A DNA stretch of 13,496 bases. Source: Spirochaetaceae bacterium. Its GTDB lineage: Bacteria > Spirochaetota > Spirochaetia > SZUA-6 > Bin103. Below, one piece after another: positions 5,497-12,526 of this stretch. The stretch lies in the NCBI GenBank assembly GCA_026710565.1, contig JAPOQV010000041.1, forward strand, positions 1 through 13,496, written 5' to 3'. A program made the translations under genes and the position numbers. The notes beneath the pieces were generated by a model. It ran no database searches. It saw only the letters and a program-made list of their open reading frames with translations, and was not told the DNA's origin. Each line of letters starts with the position of its first letter. The stretch's first letter is position 1.

Positions 5497-7977
5497 TCAC
5501 GCCCGCATCCGCTCGCCTGCCGGGTCCCAGAGCGGCTCCCCGGTCACCGTGGCCGCGTGCAGCTCGCCGAAGGATTCGACCTGCACGCGCGCGCCGAGCT
5601 CGGCGCGCCCGGCGGGCAGGTAGCCATAGGCGATGCTCCGGTCGACCGAGTAGCCATAGTTTGCGCTGGTGACGTAGCCGGTGACTTCGCCGTCGATGAG
5701 GACCGGCTCGTTGCCGAGCAACGCCACCGAGGCGTCGTCGAGCGTCAGACACCGGAGGCGGCGGGCGATGCCGGCCGAGCGCGTCCGCCGCAGCGCATCG
5801 CGACCGATGAAGTCGCCCTTGCGCAGCTTGACCGCGAAGCCCAGGCCGGCCTCGTACGGGTTGTACTCGGTGTGGATGTCGGCGCCCCAGAGCCGATACC
5901 CCTTCTCCAGTCGCATGGAGTCGAACGCCCCGAGCCCGGCGGCGACGACGCCCAGGTCCTCCCCGGCGTGCCACAACAGATCCCACAAGCGGCGCCCGAA
6001 CTCGATCGGCGCGTAGAGCTCCCAGCCGAGCTCGCCGACATACGAGATGCGCGCCGCAAGGGCCGGGACCTCGGCAATGCTGAGCGGGCGCGCGGTGAGG
6101 TAGGGGAAACCCCCGTCGGAGAGGTCCTCCTCGGTCAGCCGCCGCAGCAGCTCGCGAGCAAGCGGCCCCCAGAGACCGATGCAGCATCGTCGCCCACTGC
6201 CGTCCTCGACTCGCACCGAGCCGTCCCGGGGAACGTGCCGCTCGATCCAGGCCCTGTCGTGCTCGGAGGTGGCGCCGCCGGTCACTATCATGTACCGGTC
6301 CTCGGCGAGGCGGGTCACGGTCAGGTCGCACTTGATGCCGCCTGCCGGAGTGAGCATGGCCGTGTAGACGATCGAGCCGACGGGCCGGTCGATCTGGTTG
6401 GCGCACAGGCTCTGCAGCAGAGCCGTCGCGCCGGCGCCGGAGACCTCCAGCTTCGTGAACGGCGTCAGGTCGAACAGACCGACCCGCTCCCGCACCGCGC
6501 GGTGCTCGGCGCCGATGATCGGCGACCAATGCCGGGCAGACCAGCCGTGGCGGCGCAGCCCGTGACCGGTCGAGCCGCCCAGCAGGACTCGGTTGGCGGC
6601 GTACCACTGCGGCCGCTCCCAGCCCGCGCTCTCCACGAAGTGCGCTCCCAGTGCCTCCAGCCGCTCGTGGTACGGCAGCAATCGGAGCCGCCGCGGGGTG
6701 CGCATCTGCTGCAGCGGATGGATGATGTCGTAGACCTCGCGGTACTGCTGGGCGCCCCGCTCCCGGACGTAGGCAGGGGTGAGCTGATGCGGCTGGAAGC
6801 GCGAGATGTCGCACGACCAGAGGTCGATCGAGGGTTGCCCCTCGGCGATCCACTCCGCGACGGCCCGGCCGACCCCGCCGGCGTGAGTGATCCAGACCGC
6901 CTCGGCGGCCCAGAACCCGCGCACCTGCGGCGACTCGCCCAGGACCGGCATCCCGTCCGGCGTGAACACGAACATGCCGTTGACCTTGCGATCGAGCGCG
7001 GCGCCGCGCAGCGCAGGCAGCAACTCGCCGGCGGCCACCATCGCGTTCCGGAACGCGCTCTCGGACCACTCCGCCATCGACGGCATCACGGGCGCCTCCT
7101 CGTGGGAGAGGATGTCCTCGGGCTCGACGACGAGCGGCTCGTGGTCGTAGGACCCGATCACGAACCCCTCGCTCTCCTGCCGGAAGTACATGGCGCGATC
7201 CTGGTGCCGGAGGATCGGGAACCGTACCCGTGACTGCTCACCTGCCAGGGCGGCCAACGGTTCGGTGACGGCGAACTGGTGTCGCAGGGGCAGGAGCGGC
7301 AGCGCCACCCCGGCCATCCTCCCGACCAGCGGCCCCCAGATGCCGGCGGCGCAGACCACGATCTCGGTGCCGATCGAGCCGCGCTCGGTCCTGACCGCTC
7401 GCACCCGCCCGCCTGCGACGTCGATGCCCGTGACCCGGGTCGAACCGAAGAAGCGCACGCCCCGGTCGGCGGCCAGCGCCGCCATGGCCGCGGCGGCCGC
7501 GTGCGGCTCGGCGACGCCGTCGGCCGGCGTGTACATCGCTCCGTGGATCCGCTCGGAAAGGAGTGGGAGCCTGGCGCGCGTCTCGTCCGCTCCGAGCAGA
7601 TGCGTCTCCACGCCCCACGCCCGCCCCGCGCTCACCTTGCGCTTCAGGTCGACCAGCCGCTGCGGCGTCCACGCCACCTCCAGGCCGCCGACGCCGTTCC
7701 AGACGCGCGCGCCGTTCAGGCGGAGGCGGTCGTAGAGCTCCGTCGTGTAGTGGGCGAAGCGCGTCATCGCCTGCGAGAAGTTGGCGACGAACACCAGGCC
7801 GGGCGCGTGCGAGGTGGAGCCGCCGGTCTCGAAGAGGGGGCCCTGGTCGATGACGACGACGTCCGACCACCCGAGCTCGCTGAGGTGGTAGGCGACGCTG
7901 CAGCCGGCGATGCCGGCGCCGATGATCGTGACGCGTCCGTGCGCCGGCAGCTCCGGCGTAACCGCGGCTACGGGCAT
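5497..7977 (-). CDS. FAD-dependent oxidoreductase fused to GcvT domain, dimethylglycine/sarcosine dehydrogenase type
   Basis: From ATG 7977 the protein has 826 residues, the normal size of this family. The N-terminal DAO-type FAD domain (about 14-385) has the dinucleotide motif GAGIAG (20-25). His57 in STSHAPGLV is the family's position for covalent 8-alpha-(N-histidyl) FAD. A linker domain follows to about 485, then a GcvT folate-binding domain (about 490-720; LFDLTPFTKLEVSG, GGIKCDLTV with Asp551 at the T-protein Asp position, SYVGELGWELYAP) and a C-terminal barrel (about 735-820). Such enzymes oxidise an N-methyl group of dimethylglycine, sarcosine or a similar N-methyl amine and hand the formaldehyde to tetrahydrofolate. 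An upstream in-frame ATG at 8013 is possible. The open frame further upstream runs into the Rpn gene and is not credible. Neither start has a good ribosome binding site. It converges with the sialidase-like gene, 22 bp apart. Confidence 0.87.
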   Translation of the reverse strand: MPVAAVTPELPAHGRVTIIGAGIAGCSVAYHLSELGWSDVVVIDQGPLFETGGSTSHAPGLVFVANFSQAMTRFAHYTTELYDRLRLNGARVWNGVGGLEVAWTPQRLVDLKRKVSAGRAWGVETHLLGADETRARLPLLSERIHGAMYTPADGVAEPHAAAAAMAALAADRGVRFFGSTRVTGIDVAGGRVRAVRTERGSIGTEIVVCAAGIWGPLVGRMAGVALPLLPLRHQFAVTEPLAALAGEQSRVRFPILRHQDRAMYFRQESEGFVIGSYDHEPLVVEPEDILSHEEAPVMPSMAEWSESAFRNAMVAAGELLPALRGAALDRKVNGMFVFTPDGMPVLGESPQVRGFWAAEAVWITHAGGVGRAVAEWIAEGQPSIDLWSCDISRFQPHQLTPAYVRERGAQQYREVYDIIHPLQQMRTPRRLRLLPYHERLEALGAHFVESAGWERPQWYAANRVLLGGSTGHGLRRHGWSARHWSPIIGAEHRAVRERVGLFDLTPFTKLEVSGAGATALLQSLCANQIDRPVGSIVYTAMLTPAGGIKCDLTVTRLAEDRYMIVTGGATSEHDRAWIERHVPRDGSVRVEDGSGRRCCIGLWGPLARELLRRLTEEDLSDGGFPYLTARPLSIAEVPALAARISYVGELGWELYAPIEFGRRLWDLLWHAGEDLGVVAAGLGAFDSMRLEKGYRLWGADIHTEYNPYEAGLGFAVKLRKGDFIGRDALRRTRSAGIARRLRCLTLDDASVALLGNEPVLIDGEVTGYVTSANYGYSVDRSIAYGYLPAGRAELGARVQVESFGELHAATVTGEPLWDPAGERMRA

Positions 7978-8062
7978 GCCGCATCGTAGAGGCTGGCCGC
8001 GCCGTCGTTCCATGCCTGGGGCTGCCGGAGCGGTGCCGAAGCAGTGACCTGTGGTCCGCAGC

Positions 8063-8755
8063 TCAGCGCGATGGCGATCCGGGATCGAGGCGGGTGAGAA
8101 ACCCCGCGGCTGTCTCGCAACGCACCAGCCAGTCACCGATCTCGGCCAGCCGTTCGGGATCGGCGATCGGTGCCAGCACCTCGGCCAAGCGGGCCGCGGT
8201 GTCGTCGCCAAAGCGCGCCGCCGCCTGGCGGCACAGCAGCGCCCGCTGCTGCTCAAGACCCTGTTCGAGCCCTTCCCGAAGCCACTGCGTGGCCCTTCCG
8301 CCCCCCCGTTCGCCCCCCGACATGCTCATCCCCCCCAGCGTCCGCACCGGCGGCACGACCGCGCCCGCCGGCGCCATCCGCTCGGCGATCTGCCGCATCC
8401 AGTCCACGAACGCGCGCTGCAGCTCCGCCGCGCGCGGGTCCCGCAACCAGGGCTGCAATGCCTCCCGGACCCGCAGCACGTCCTCGAACGACCGGCTCTG
8501 CTCCACGGCGGCCACGGCACGCAGCAGGTTGCGCCGCGGCACATCGTTGTCCCCCACGCGGTGCAGGTCAAGCAGGAAGTAGCCCTGCACGGGCTGATAC
8601 GGCGCCAGCCATGGTGCGCCCGGAGCGACCAGACCGCTCATCCGCCGCGCCGCGGTCCACGGCTCGGCGCCGTTGTACAGGACGAATGGGAGCACCGGCG
8701 GCAGCCAGCAAGCGGGGCGTATGTGCCGGAACTTCCTGGTATTGGCGTCGCCCAC
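8063..8755 (-). pseudogene. Rpn/YhgA-like nuclease, N-terminally truncated copy B
   Basis: From about residue 18 (LPPVLPFVLYNGAEPW) onward this 230-residue frame matches copy A further right; only 7 of the first 123 aligned residues differ. The family (Rpn, recombination-promoting nuclease, PD-(D/E)XK fold) normally starts about 90-110 residues earlier, with the catalytic Asp and the E-x-Q motif. Both are absent here, replaced by an unrelated 17-residue lead (start GTG 8755). The C-terminus has a short EQG repeat (LREGLEQGLEQQ) and a DUF4351-like helical domain (RALLCRQAAARFGDD...LAEIGDWLVRC). A patch at 8296-8337 has turned glycine-rich compared with copy A. It begins three bases after the end of the next remnant and ends 85 bp before the dehydrogenase start. 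Loss of the active site makes it a likely pseudogene. Confidence 0.7.
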
Positions 8756-9857
8756 CGCTCAGGCGCCGATCTGACCGACTCCGTCTCCTTTCTGGCCGCG
8801 CACCGCCTCCAGGTTGAGCACCTGCATGTCCTCGTCGCCCATCGCCAGGACGTAGATGCCGCGCCCCGTCAGATACTCCACCATGTCCTCCGGGATGCTC
8901 AGTGACGAGAACACCGGCACGATCGGCAGATCCCGGTACTGCGGAAAGTAGCGTGCGAATTGGCCACTCTCCACGAACCGCGCGAAGCGCCGGGCATCGT
9001 TGATGCGGGGCGAGGACTTGGTGTCGTTGAGCAGCACGGCGCGGGTGCCGACGTAGAGGGCGTCGAACTCGCGCCCGCGGGCGAGGTCGTCTTTGCGGTT
9101 GCAGGACACGCGGGTTGCGAAGTACTGCAGCCGGCCGCAGTCAACCCTCTGGGGGCAGACGCCGTGCGTCAGGTTGGTGAGGAGGGATCGACGCGGGCGA
9201 GGAACTCGGCGCCGGTGTCGCAGCGCACCAGCCAGTCACCGATCTCGGCCAACCGATCCGGGTCGGTGATCGGCGCCAGCACGTCGGTCAGGCGAGCGGC
9301 GGCATCGTCTCCGAAGCGCCCTGCCGCCATCCGGCACAAAAGCGCCCGTTGCTGGTCAACACCCTGCTCGATCCCCTGTTCGAGGCCCTGTTCGCGTCCT
9401 TCCGCAAGACCCTGCTCGCGTCCTTCGCGGAGCCACTGCTTGGGCCATTCGGCTGCCCGTTCGACCACCGACATCCTCATCTCCTCCAGCGTCCGCACCG
9501 GCGGCACGATCGCCCCCGCCGGCGCCATCCGCTCGGCGATCTGCCGCATCCAGTCCACGAACGCGCGCTGCAGCTCCGCCGCGCGCGGGTCCTGTAACCA
9601 GGGCTGCAGTGCCTCCCGCACCCGCAACACGTCCTCGAACGACCGACTCTGCTCCACAGCGGCGACCGCGCGCAGCAGGTTGCGCCGCGGCACATCGTCG
9701 TCCCCCACGCGGTGCAGGTCAAGCAGGAAGTAACCCTGCGCAGGCTGATACGACGCCAGCCACGGTGCGCCCGGAGCGACCAGTCCGCTCAACCGCCGCG
9801 CCGCGGTCCACGGCTCGGCTCCGTTGTACAGCACGACCGGGAGCACCGGCGGCAGCC
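8094..9857. repeat. Tandem duplication of the Rpn 3' portion (about 8094-8706 and 9197-9857)
   Basis: Two direct copies are separated by the nuclease fragment. Over the first 123 shared residues they differ at 7 positions, so the duplication is recent compared with the decay of neighbouring fragments. Copy A carries about 48 bp more in the EQG repeat. Homology on the N-terminal side breaks sharply at ggctgccgccggtgctccc in copy B, while copy A continues about 47 more recognisable codons. Confidence 0.7.
8759..9109 (-). pseudogene. PD-(D/E)XK nuclease-like fragment (C-terminal half)
   Basis: The frame reads from GTG 9109, and is open further upstream into the end of Rpn copy A, for 116 residues. 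Its motif REFDALYVGTRAVLLNDTKSSPR has the layout D-(x12)-D-x-K of a PD-(D/E)XK active site (Asp16, Asp29, Lys31). Next come RRFARFVESG, LPIVPVFSSLSIPEDMVEYL and GRGIYVLAMGDEDMQVLN, resembling the DUF3782-like nuclease-fold proteins that normally carry a long N-terminal coiled coil. That coiled coil is missing: upstream the frame overlaps Rpn copy A out of phase. The stop (8759-8761) lies three bases before the start of copy B. I read it as the tail of a formerly larger gene trapped between two Rpn copies. It could still be expressed as a small protein. Confidence 0.55.
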
Positions 9858-9939
9858 GCCCGTCGGCGATCCCCGGCGCTTCGTTGCGCACCAGTTCCTG
9901 GTAGAGCAATCCGGTGTAGGTGTGGATGCGCAGGGCCAT
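9169..9939 (-). pseudogene. Rpn/YhgA-like nuclease, N-terminally truncated copy A
   Basis: The 256-residue frame from ATG 9939 has the Rpn signatures MALRIHTYTGLLYQELV, LPPVLPVVLYNGAEPW and YFLLDLHRV. A Glu/Gln/Gly repeat (from REGREQG to EQGVDQQ) and a DUF4351-like C-terminal domain ending at TGA 9169 follow. Homology continues in frame upstream of the ATG: PQGVYLLILLEFQSEDDPW is read from about 9996, including the family's E-F-Q motif, up to a TAA at 10021-10023. The first about 60-70 residues with the catalytic Asp are absent. Family knowledge: Rpn proteins are transposase_31-type endonucleases that promote RecA-independent recombination. This copy keeps E-x-Q but not Asp, so it is probably inactive. 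It is the least damaged member of the local set. Confidence 0.7.
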
Positions 9940-9977
9940 CCACGGATCGTCCTCGGACTGGAACTCCAGCAGGATCA

Positions 9978-10315
9978 GCAGATAAACCCCCTGCGGCTGT
10001 GGATGGAGGCCGTGGCCAGATTAACGCCCGCCGGGCTCACTCCCGTGGACTCCTCGTACGCCCGCCGCGTGCGTGTCAGGCGCGTCCTGATGGAGGCCCG
10101 ACGCTGGTGCCGATCTCGACAAGGACGTGCTGGTGATCATGGATATCAGGACGTCGAACTGCTCGCCGGCGAAGGGTGCGTTGCTCGACGGCGACTCCGA
10201 AGGACTGCTCCAGCACCGCTGCCATGGTCTGTCGAAAGAGGCATGCTCGGCGCACGCCCCACCTCCTGCCGAGAGCCCATGCCGGACGCAGGCAAAAAAA
10301 GGCCCCGATCAGCAC
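9978..10315 (-). pseudogene. Decayed PD-(D/E)XK nuclease-like fragment spread over three frames
   Basis: Reading leftward from 10315, pieces that look like one protein appear in successive frames. First is MAAVLEQSFGVAVEQRTL in one frame. EQFDVLIS (10141-10158) follows in the second. The first frame then resumes with HQHVLVEIGTS (10103-10126), and the third frame carries RRAYEESTGVSPAGVNLATA (around 10038-10061), ending at a TGA at 9975. Joined, they give 'FDV...VLVEIGTS...RRAYEESTG-SPA', the strand-D-strand-E order and later helix of DUF3782-like nuclease folds. At least two or three frameshifts are needed, so it is non-functional. The order of pieces is seen directly; the family assignment is my inference. 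It runs into the start of Rpn copy A with no gap. Confidence 0.35.
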
Positions 10316-10333
10316 GCTGCCAACCGGAGCCTT
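10294..10333 (-). terminator. Rho-independent terminator of the collagen-like lipoprotein gene
   Basis: On the minus strand, AAGGCTCCG (10333-10325) pairs with CGGGGCCTT (10307-10299) with one G-U pair, around a 17-nt loop. A run of seven T (10300-10294) follows. It lies about 50 bp after the lipoprotein stop at 10384 and fits the classic GC stem plus T-tract model. Confidence 0.7.
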
Positions 10334-10383
10334 GTAAAAGCGGGGGTGTACGCGCTTACCGATTCTGAACCCCTTTGATCGGC

Positions 10384-11736
10384 CTAAGAACCAGCCGCCT
10401 TTACAGTAACGGTGAACGTCTGGACGGCCGTCTGACCACGGGCATCCTCCGCAGTAACCGTAATGGTGGCACTACCCTGATTTCTCGGGATCAGAGAGAG
10501 AGTTTCAGTGCCCGAAGGGATGACGCCGTCGGTATACGTAGTCGGCAACCCGACCTTCTGAGCGTCAGAAGTCGCCACCTTGATCGTCAGAGCTGTAATG
10601 GCCGGGGTCTCAGCATCCTTGAAATGCCCTCTCGGGTCATTGATGACTGGTACCGCGTCGGTACCCTGCGGGAGTTCATACGAGGAGTTGAACTGGCTCT
10701 TGATCTCCGGCGGGGTATCCACTCTCACCATCAAGTCCCGCTCGACAGACAACCCGTTGGCGTCGGTAGCCTTGACGGTCACGGCAGCTTCCGCATGGTC
10801 ATCGGCTTCGTCGTCGTCGAAGGTAGTCTTTACGCCAGTGATCGTGATCGTGTTGTCGGACGCCGACGCCTGAACATTTTCATCGTGGGAGACGATAGAG
10901 AACATCAGGCCCTTGATGTCGTCATCGGTGACGAAGGTCACAGGGTTGCCATCCCCTGCGGCAGCTTCAAGATTCGCCTGGAACGTCGCCGTGTCTGGGT
11001 CAGGAGTGGTATTCAGCGCGAACGTGTAGACGCACGTCGCGAACATGGCGCAGACAGGATTCGGCTGAATTGTGGTCTTCTTACCCATGGAATCGAGGCC
11101 ATCGCGTCCGCCGTCCGTGGCGGCTTGCGCCCCAACAGTCACAATAACGGCTCCAGCCTCATAGGTGGGCTCTCTGTTGGCTTTGACGGTCAGCTCGACA
11201 TTCGCGGTTGAGATTTTGTCAGCATCCGTGGCCTTGAACGTCACCGTTTCGCCGGTCGTATAGGCGACAGCCTCAAGAGTCTCTGTGGCACTGCCGGCTT
11301 TGATCGTCAGCATGCCAGTTTCCTTGTCGAGCTCCGCCTTGAAAAGGGAGTCGCTCGCGAAGACGGTGTCGTCAGCCACGGCGGGAGGCGTCAACTCGTA
11401 CTCCGCGGGGCCCCTACCACCACGGAAGTACCCTGTGATGTCGACCGTGACAGTACCCGTGCCGAGCACTTTCAGGTTGTTGCGCGTGACGTGGTTCATA
11501 AGTATCGGCACACTCTGATCTTTGGCGGTGATCACGAGTGCACCGATGCCCTCCGGTCCCTCCGGGCCGGGACCACCAGCGGGTCCAGTGGCTCCCGTGC
11601 CGCCAGTGGGTCCGGTATCGCCCTTGCCACCAGCGGGTCCAGCCGGTCCGGCAGGCCCTTGGCAGGCGATGAGCGCCACCAGGACCAAGGCCGTCAGCGG
11701 AAATGCGGCTACCTTTGCCGCACGAGTGATTCTCAT
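10384..11736 (-). CDS. Lipoprotein with collagen-like Gly-X-Y segment and Ig/cadherin-like domains
   Basis: This 450-residue protein begins with a basic, hydrophobic signal sequence and a lipobox L-I-A-C (Cys25), so it should be acylated and anchored in a membrane, most likely the outer one. Residues 27-62 are twelve uninterrupted Gly-X-Y triplets, a short collagen-like stalk. The rest is beta-rich: about 65-190 ends in VELTVKANREP, about 190-345 in LMVRVDTPPEI, and about 345-450 in FTVTVKAAGS. These regularly spaced endings are typical of Ig-like or cadherin-like sandwich modules; the middle one carries a Cys pair (CAMFATC). An AGGAGA site lies about seven bases before ATG 11736. Its promoter is probably at 11971-11999, leaving a leader of about 230 nt. 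Acidic loops (DDDEADDH) could bind calcium. Role unknown; adhesion or surface display is an inference. Confidence 0.75.
   Translation of the reverse strand: MRITRAAKVAAFPLTALVLVALIACQGPAGPAGPAGGKGDTGPTGGTGATGPAGGPGPEGPEGIGALVITAKDQSVPILMNHVTRNNLKVLGTGTVTVDITGYFRGGRGPAEYELTPPAVADDTVFASDSLFKAELDKETGMLTIKAGSATETLEAVAYTTGETVTFKATDADKISTANVELTVKANREPTYEAGAVIVTVGAQAATDGGRDGLDSMGKKTTIQPNPVCAMFATCVYTFALNTTPDPDTATFQANLEAAAGDGNPVTFVTDDDIKGLMFSIVSHDENVQASASDNTITITGVKTTFDDDEADDHAEAAVTVKATDANGLSVERDLMVRVDTPPEIKSQFNSSYELPQGTDAVPVINDPRGHFKDAETPAITALTIKVATSDAQKVGLPTTYTDGVIPSGTETLSLIPRNQGSATITVTAEDARGQTAVQTFTVTVKAAGS
11551..11658 (-). repeat. Twelve collagen-like Gly-X-Y codon triplets
   Basis: The coding repeat spans residues 27-62 of the lipoprotein, starting with three GPA units and ending with two GPE units. 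Third positions vary and the DNA repeats are only short (for example ccagcgggtcca occurs twice), so the tract is not a simple recent slippage array. No other collagen-like tract occurs in the window. Confidence 0.8.
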
Positions 11737-11808
11737 GTTGGTTCTCCTTTCCTTAAGAACATTTGATACGGCGCAGGAAACCCACGCCCCCTCGGGTCTG
11801 AAGCGACG

Positions 11809-11850
11809 CTACGAGGTGTCGCGGCATTCACGATTGAGCATGGGCCCCAT
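11809..11850 (-). CDS. Possible 13-codon leader peptide in the lipoprotein 5' leader
   Basis: On the minus strand AGGAGG (11859-11854) is followed after three bases by ATG 11850, reading MGPMLNRECRDTS and a TAG stop. It lies between the proposed promoter and the lipoprotein start, about 72 nt before the latter. The AGGAGG to ATG distance is short; a second in-frame ATG three codons on is an alternative. It could be a translated upstream ORF or a chance match. Confidence 0.2.
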   Translation of the reverse strand: MGPMLNRECRDTS

Positions 11851-11970
11851 TTACCTCCTGCCGGCGACCAGCCGGTCTGTTTTGCAAGTTCACGGGCTTG
11901 TCGCTGCTGCAGCGGCGTCCGCAACACTCCCGCCCACCCGCTCGCGGGACGGTCGCCTCTCACGGGAGAC

Positions 11971-11999
11971 AACCTAGCATGTCCAGTCAATAGGGTCAA
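11971..11999 (-). promoter_or_regulatory. Candidate sigma70-type promoter for the collagen-like lipoprotein
   Basis: On the minus strand TTGACC (11999-11994), a spacer of exactly 17 bases and TAGGTT (11976-11971) fit the -35/-10 pattern; the -10 is weak (TAnnnT). Transcription would start near 11964, giving a leader of about 230 nt before ATG 11736. Confidence 0.35.
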
Positions 12000-12167
12000 C
12001 ACCCCCGCGCACCGTTTGTCAAGCCGGCGGCCAGCGGGCCGCGCGAGCCGGGGGTCGGCCTGCAAGTGCAGACTCTGATGCAAGAAGACGACCGTGGAGG
12101 CAGGGTGTGCGGCATGCGGCCGCACGGGGACTCGAAGCCGGCCGGAAGGCCGGTCGTGGCGTGTGAG

Positions 12168-12186
12168 AAAAAGGCGGGAAGCCGCC
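12168..12186 (-). terminator. Short hairpin with T-tract, possible terminator
   Basis: A five-base GC-only stem with a CTTC loop is followed by TTTTT on the minus strand. It points away from the plus-strand lipoprotein and sits upstream of the minus-strand lipoprotein promoter, so it would insulate that promoter or end a small RNA. Confidence 0.35.
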
Positions 12187-12273
12187 GCGCCGCTGCTGGT
12201 CAGTTGGGTCCTCATCCTGGTCCGTCGGTTCTTTCAGAGCCGGGTATCCCCCGTGCGCCCTACAAAGAGGCTT
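12168..12273 (-). ncRNA. Candidate small RNA of about 105 nt
   Basis: On the minus strand a promoter-like site (TTGACC at 12307-12302, 16 bases, TAATAT at 12285-12280) would start a transcript near 12273. It would end at hairpin GGCGG-CTTC-CCGCC (12186-12173) followed by five T (12172-12168). No supported ORF fits inside. There is no family match that I recognise; this is a model from promoter and terminator position only. A second hairpin, CCGGCC/GGCCGG (12153-12138), lies just beyond. Confidence 0.22.
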
Positions 12274-12526
12274 ATCGACATATTAAGGCACGGTCTTGAC
12301 GGGTCAACGCCCCGGTCGTGCCCGATCGATGAATCGGCCGCCGCCGGTGCCCGGAATGCCATACGCCCGTGTAGTATCGGGCGGCTCGGGGCGACCGTCA
12401 AGTCCGGGCGGCGCCGTGCCCCGACGAGCGTGCCCTCGCAGGGGCACGTGGCGGCTGCGACGCGGGTGGTCGAGCGCGTTGCAGAGGGGAAGGCGCAATG
12501 GTTATTCTTGTGGTTCGGAGGATTTC

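Larger units (their letters stand above)
11737..12526. other. Long non-coding gap between two divergent lipoprotein genes
   Basis: The 790 bp hold no convincing protein gene; frames open here on either strand have no recognisable domains or supported starts. Seen here are two minus-strand promoter-like sites sharing GTTGACCC, a short leader ORF, and a hairpin with GGAA tetraloop at 12138-12153. There is also a GGCGG/CCGCC hairpin with T-tract, and a 6-bp hairpin CGCCCG/CGGGCG at 12364-12383 on the side of the plus-strand lipoprotein. I see no known riboswitch. Confidence 0.55.

Noticed and set aside
5557..7233. 558-codon plus-strand frame opposite the dehydrogenase gene
   Set aside because: The minus strand encodes an intact, motif-complete enzyme; the plus frame is a low-complexity shadow.
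7978..8256. N-terminal extension of the dehydrogenase up to 8256
   Set aside because: The extension is Arg/Cys/Trp-rich, overlaps the Rpn copy B coding frame, and precedes the conserved FAD motif by far more than in homologues.
9712..10368. 218-codon plus-strand frame across the start of Rpn copy A
   Set aside because: It is antisense to recognisable Rpn sequence and to the terminator, with no domain.
11733..12215. 160-codon minus-strand frame in the divergent gap
   Set aside because: It runs through a terminator-like hairpin, a promoter-like site and the lipoprotein ribosome binding site, and its product has no recognisable pattern.
12296..12526. N-terminal extension of the small lipoprotein
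   Set aside because: A good ribosome binding site and a complete signal sequence with lipobox begin at 12527; upstream residues are Arg/Pro-rich and non-conserved in character.
12301..12526. Promoter for the plus-strand lipoprotein
   Set aside because: TTGACG at 12296 has no -10 at a proper distance, and TAGTAT at 12372 has no -35; nothing firm can be called.
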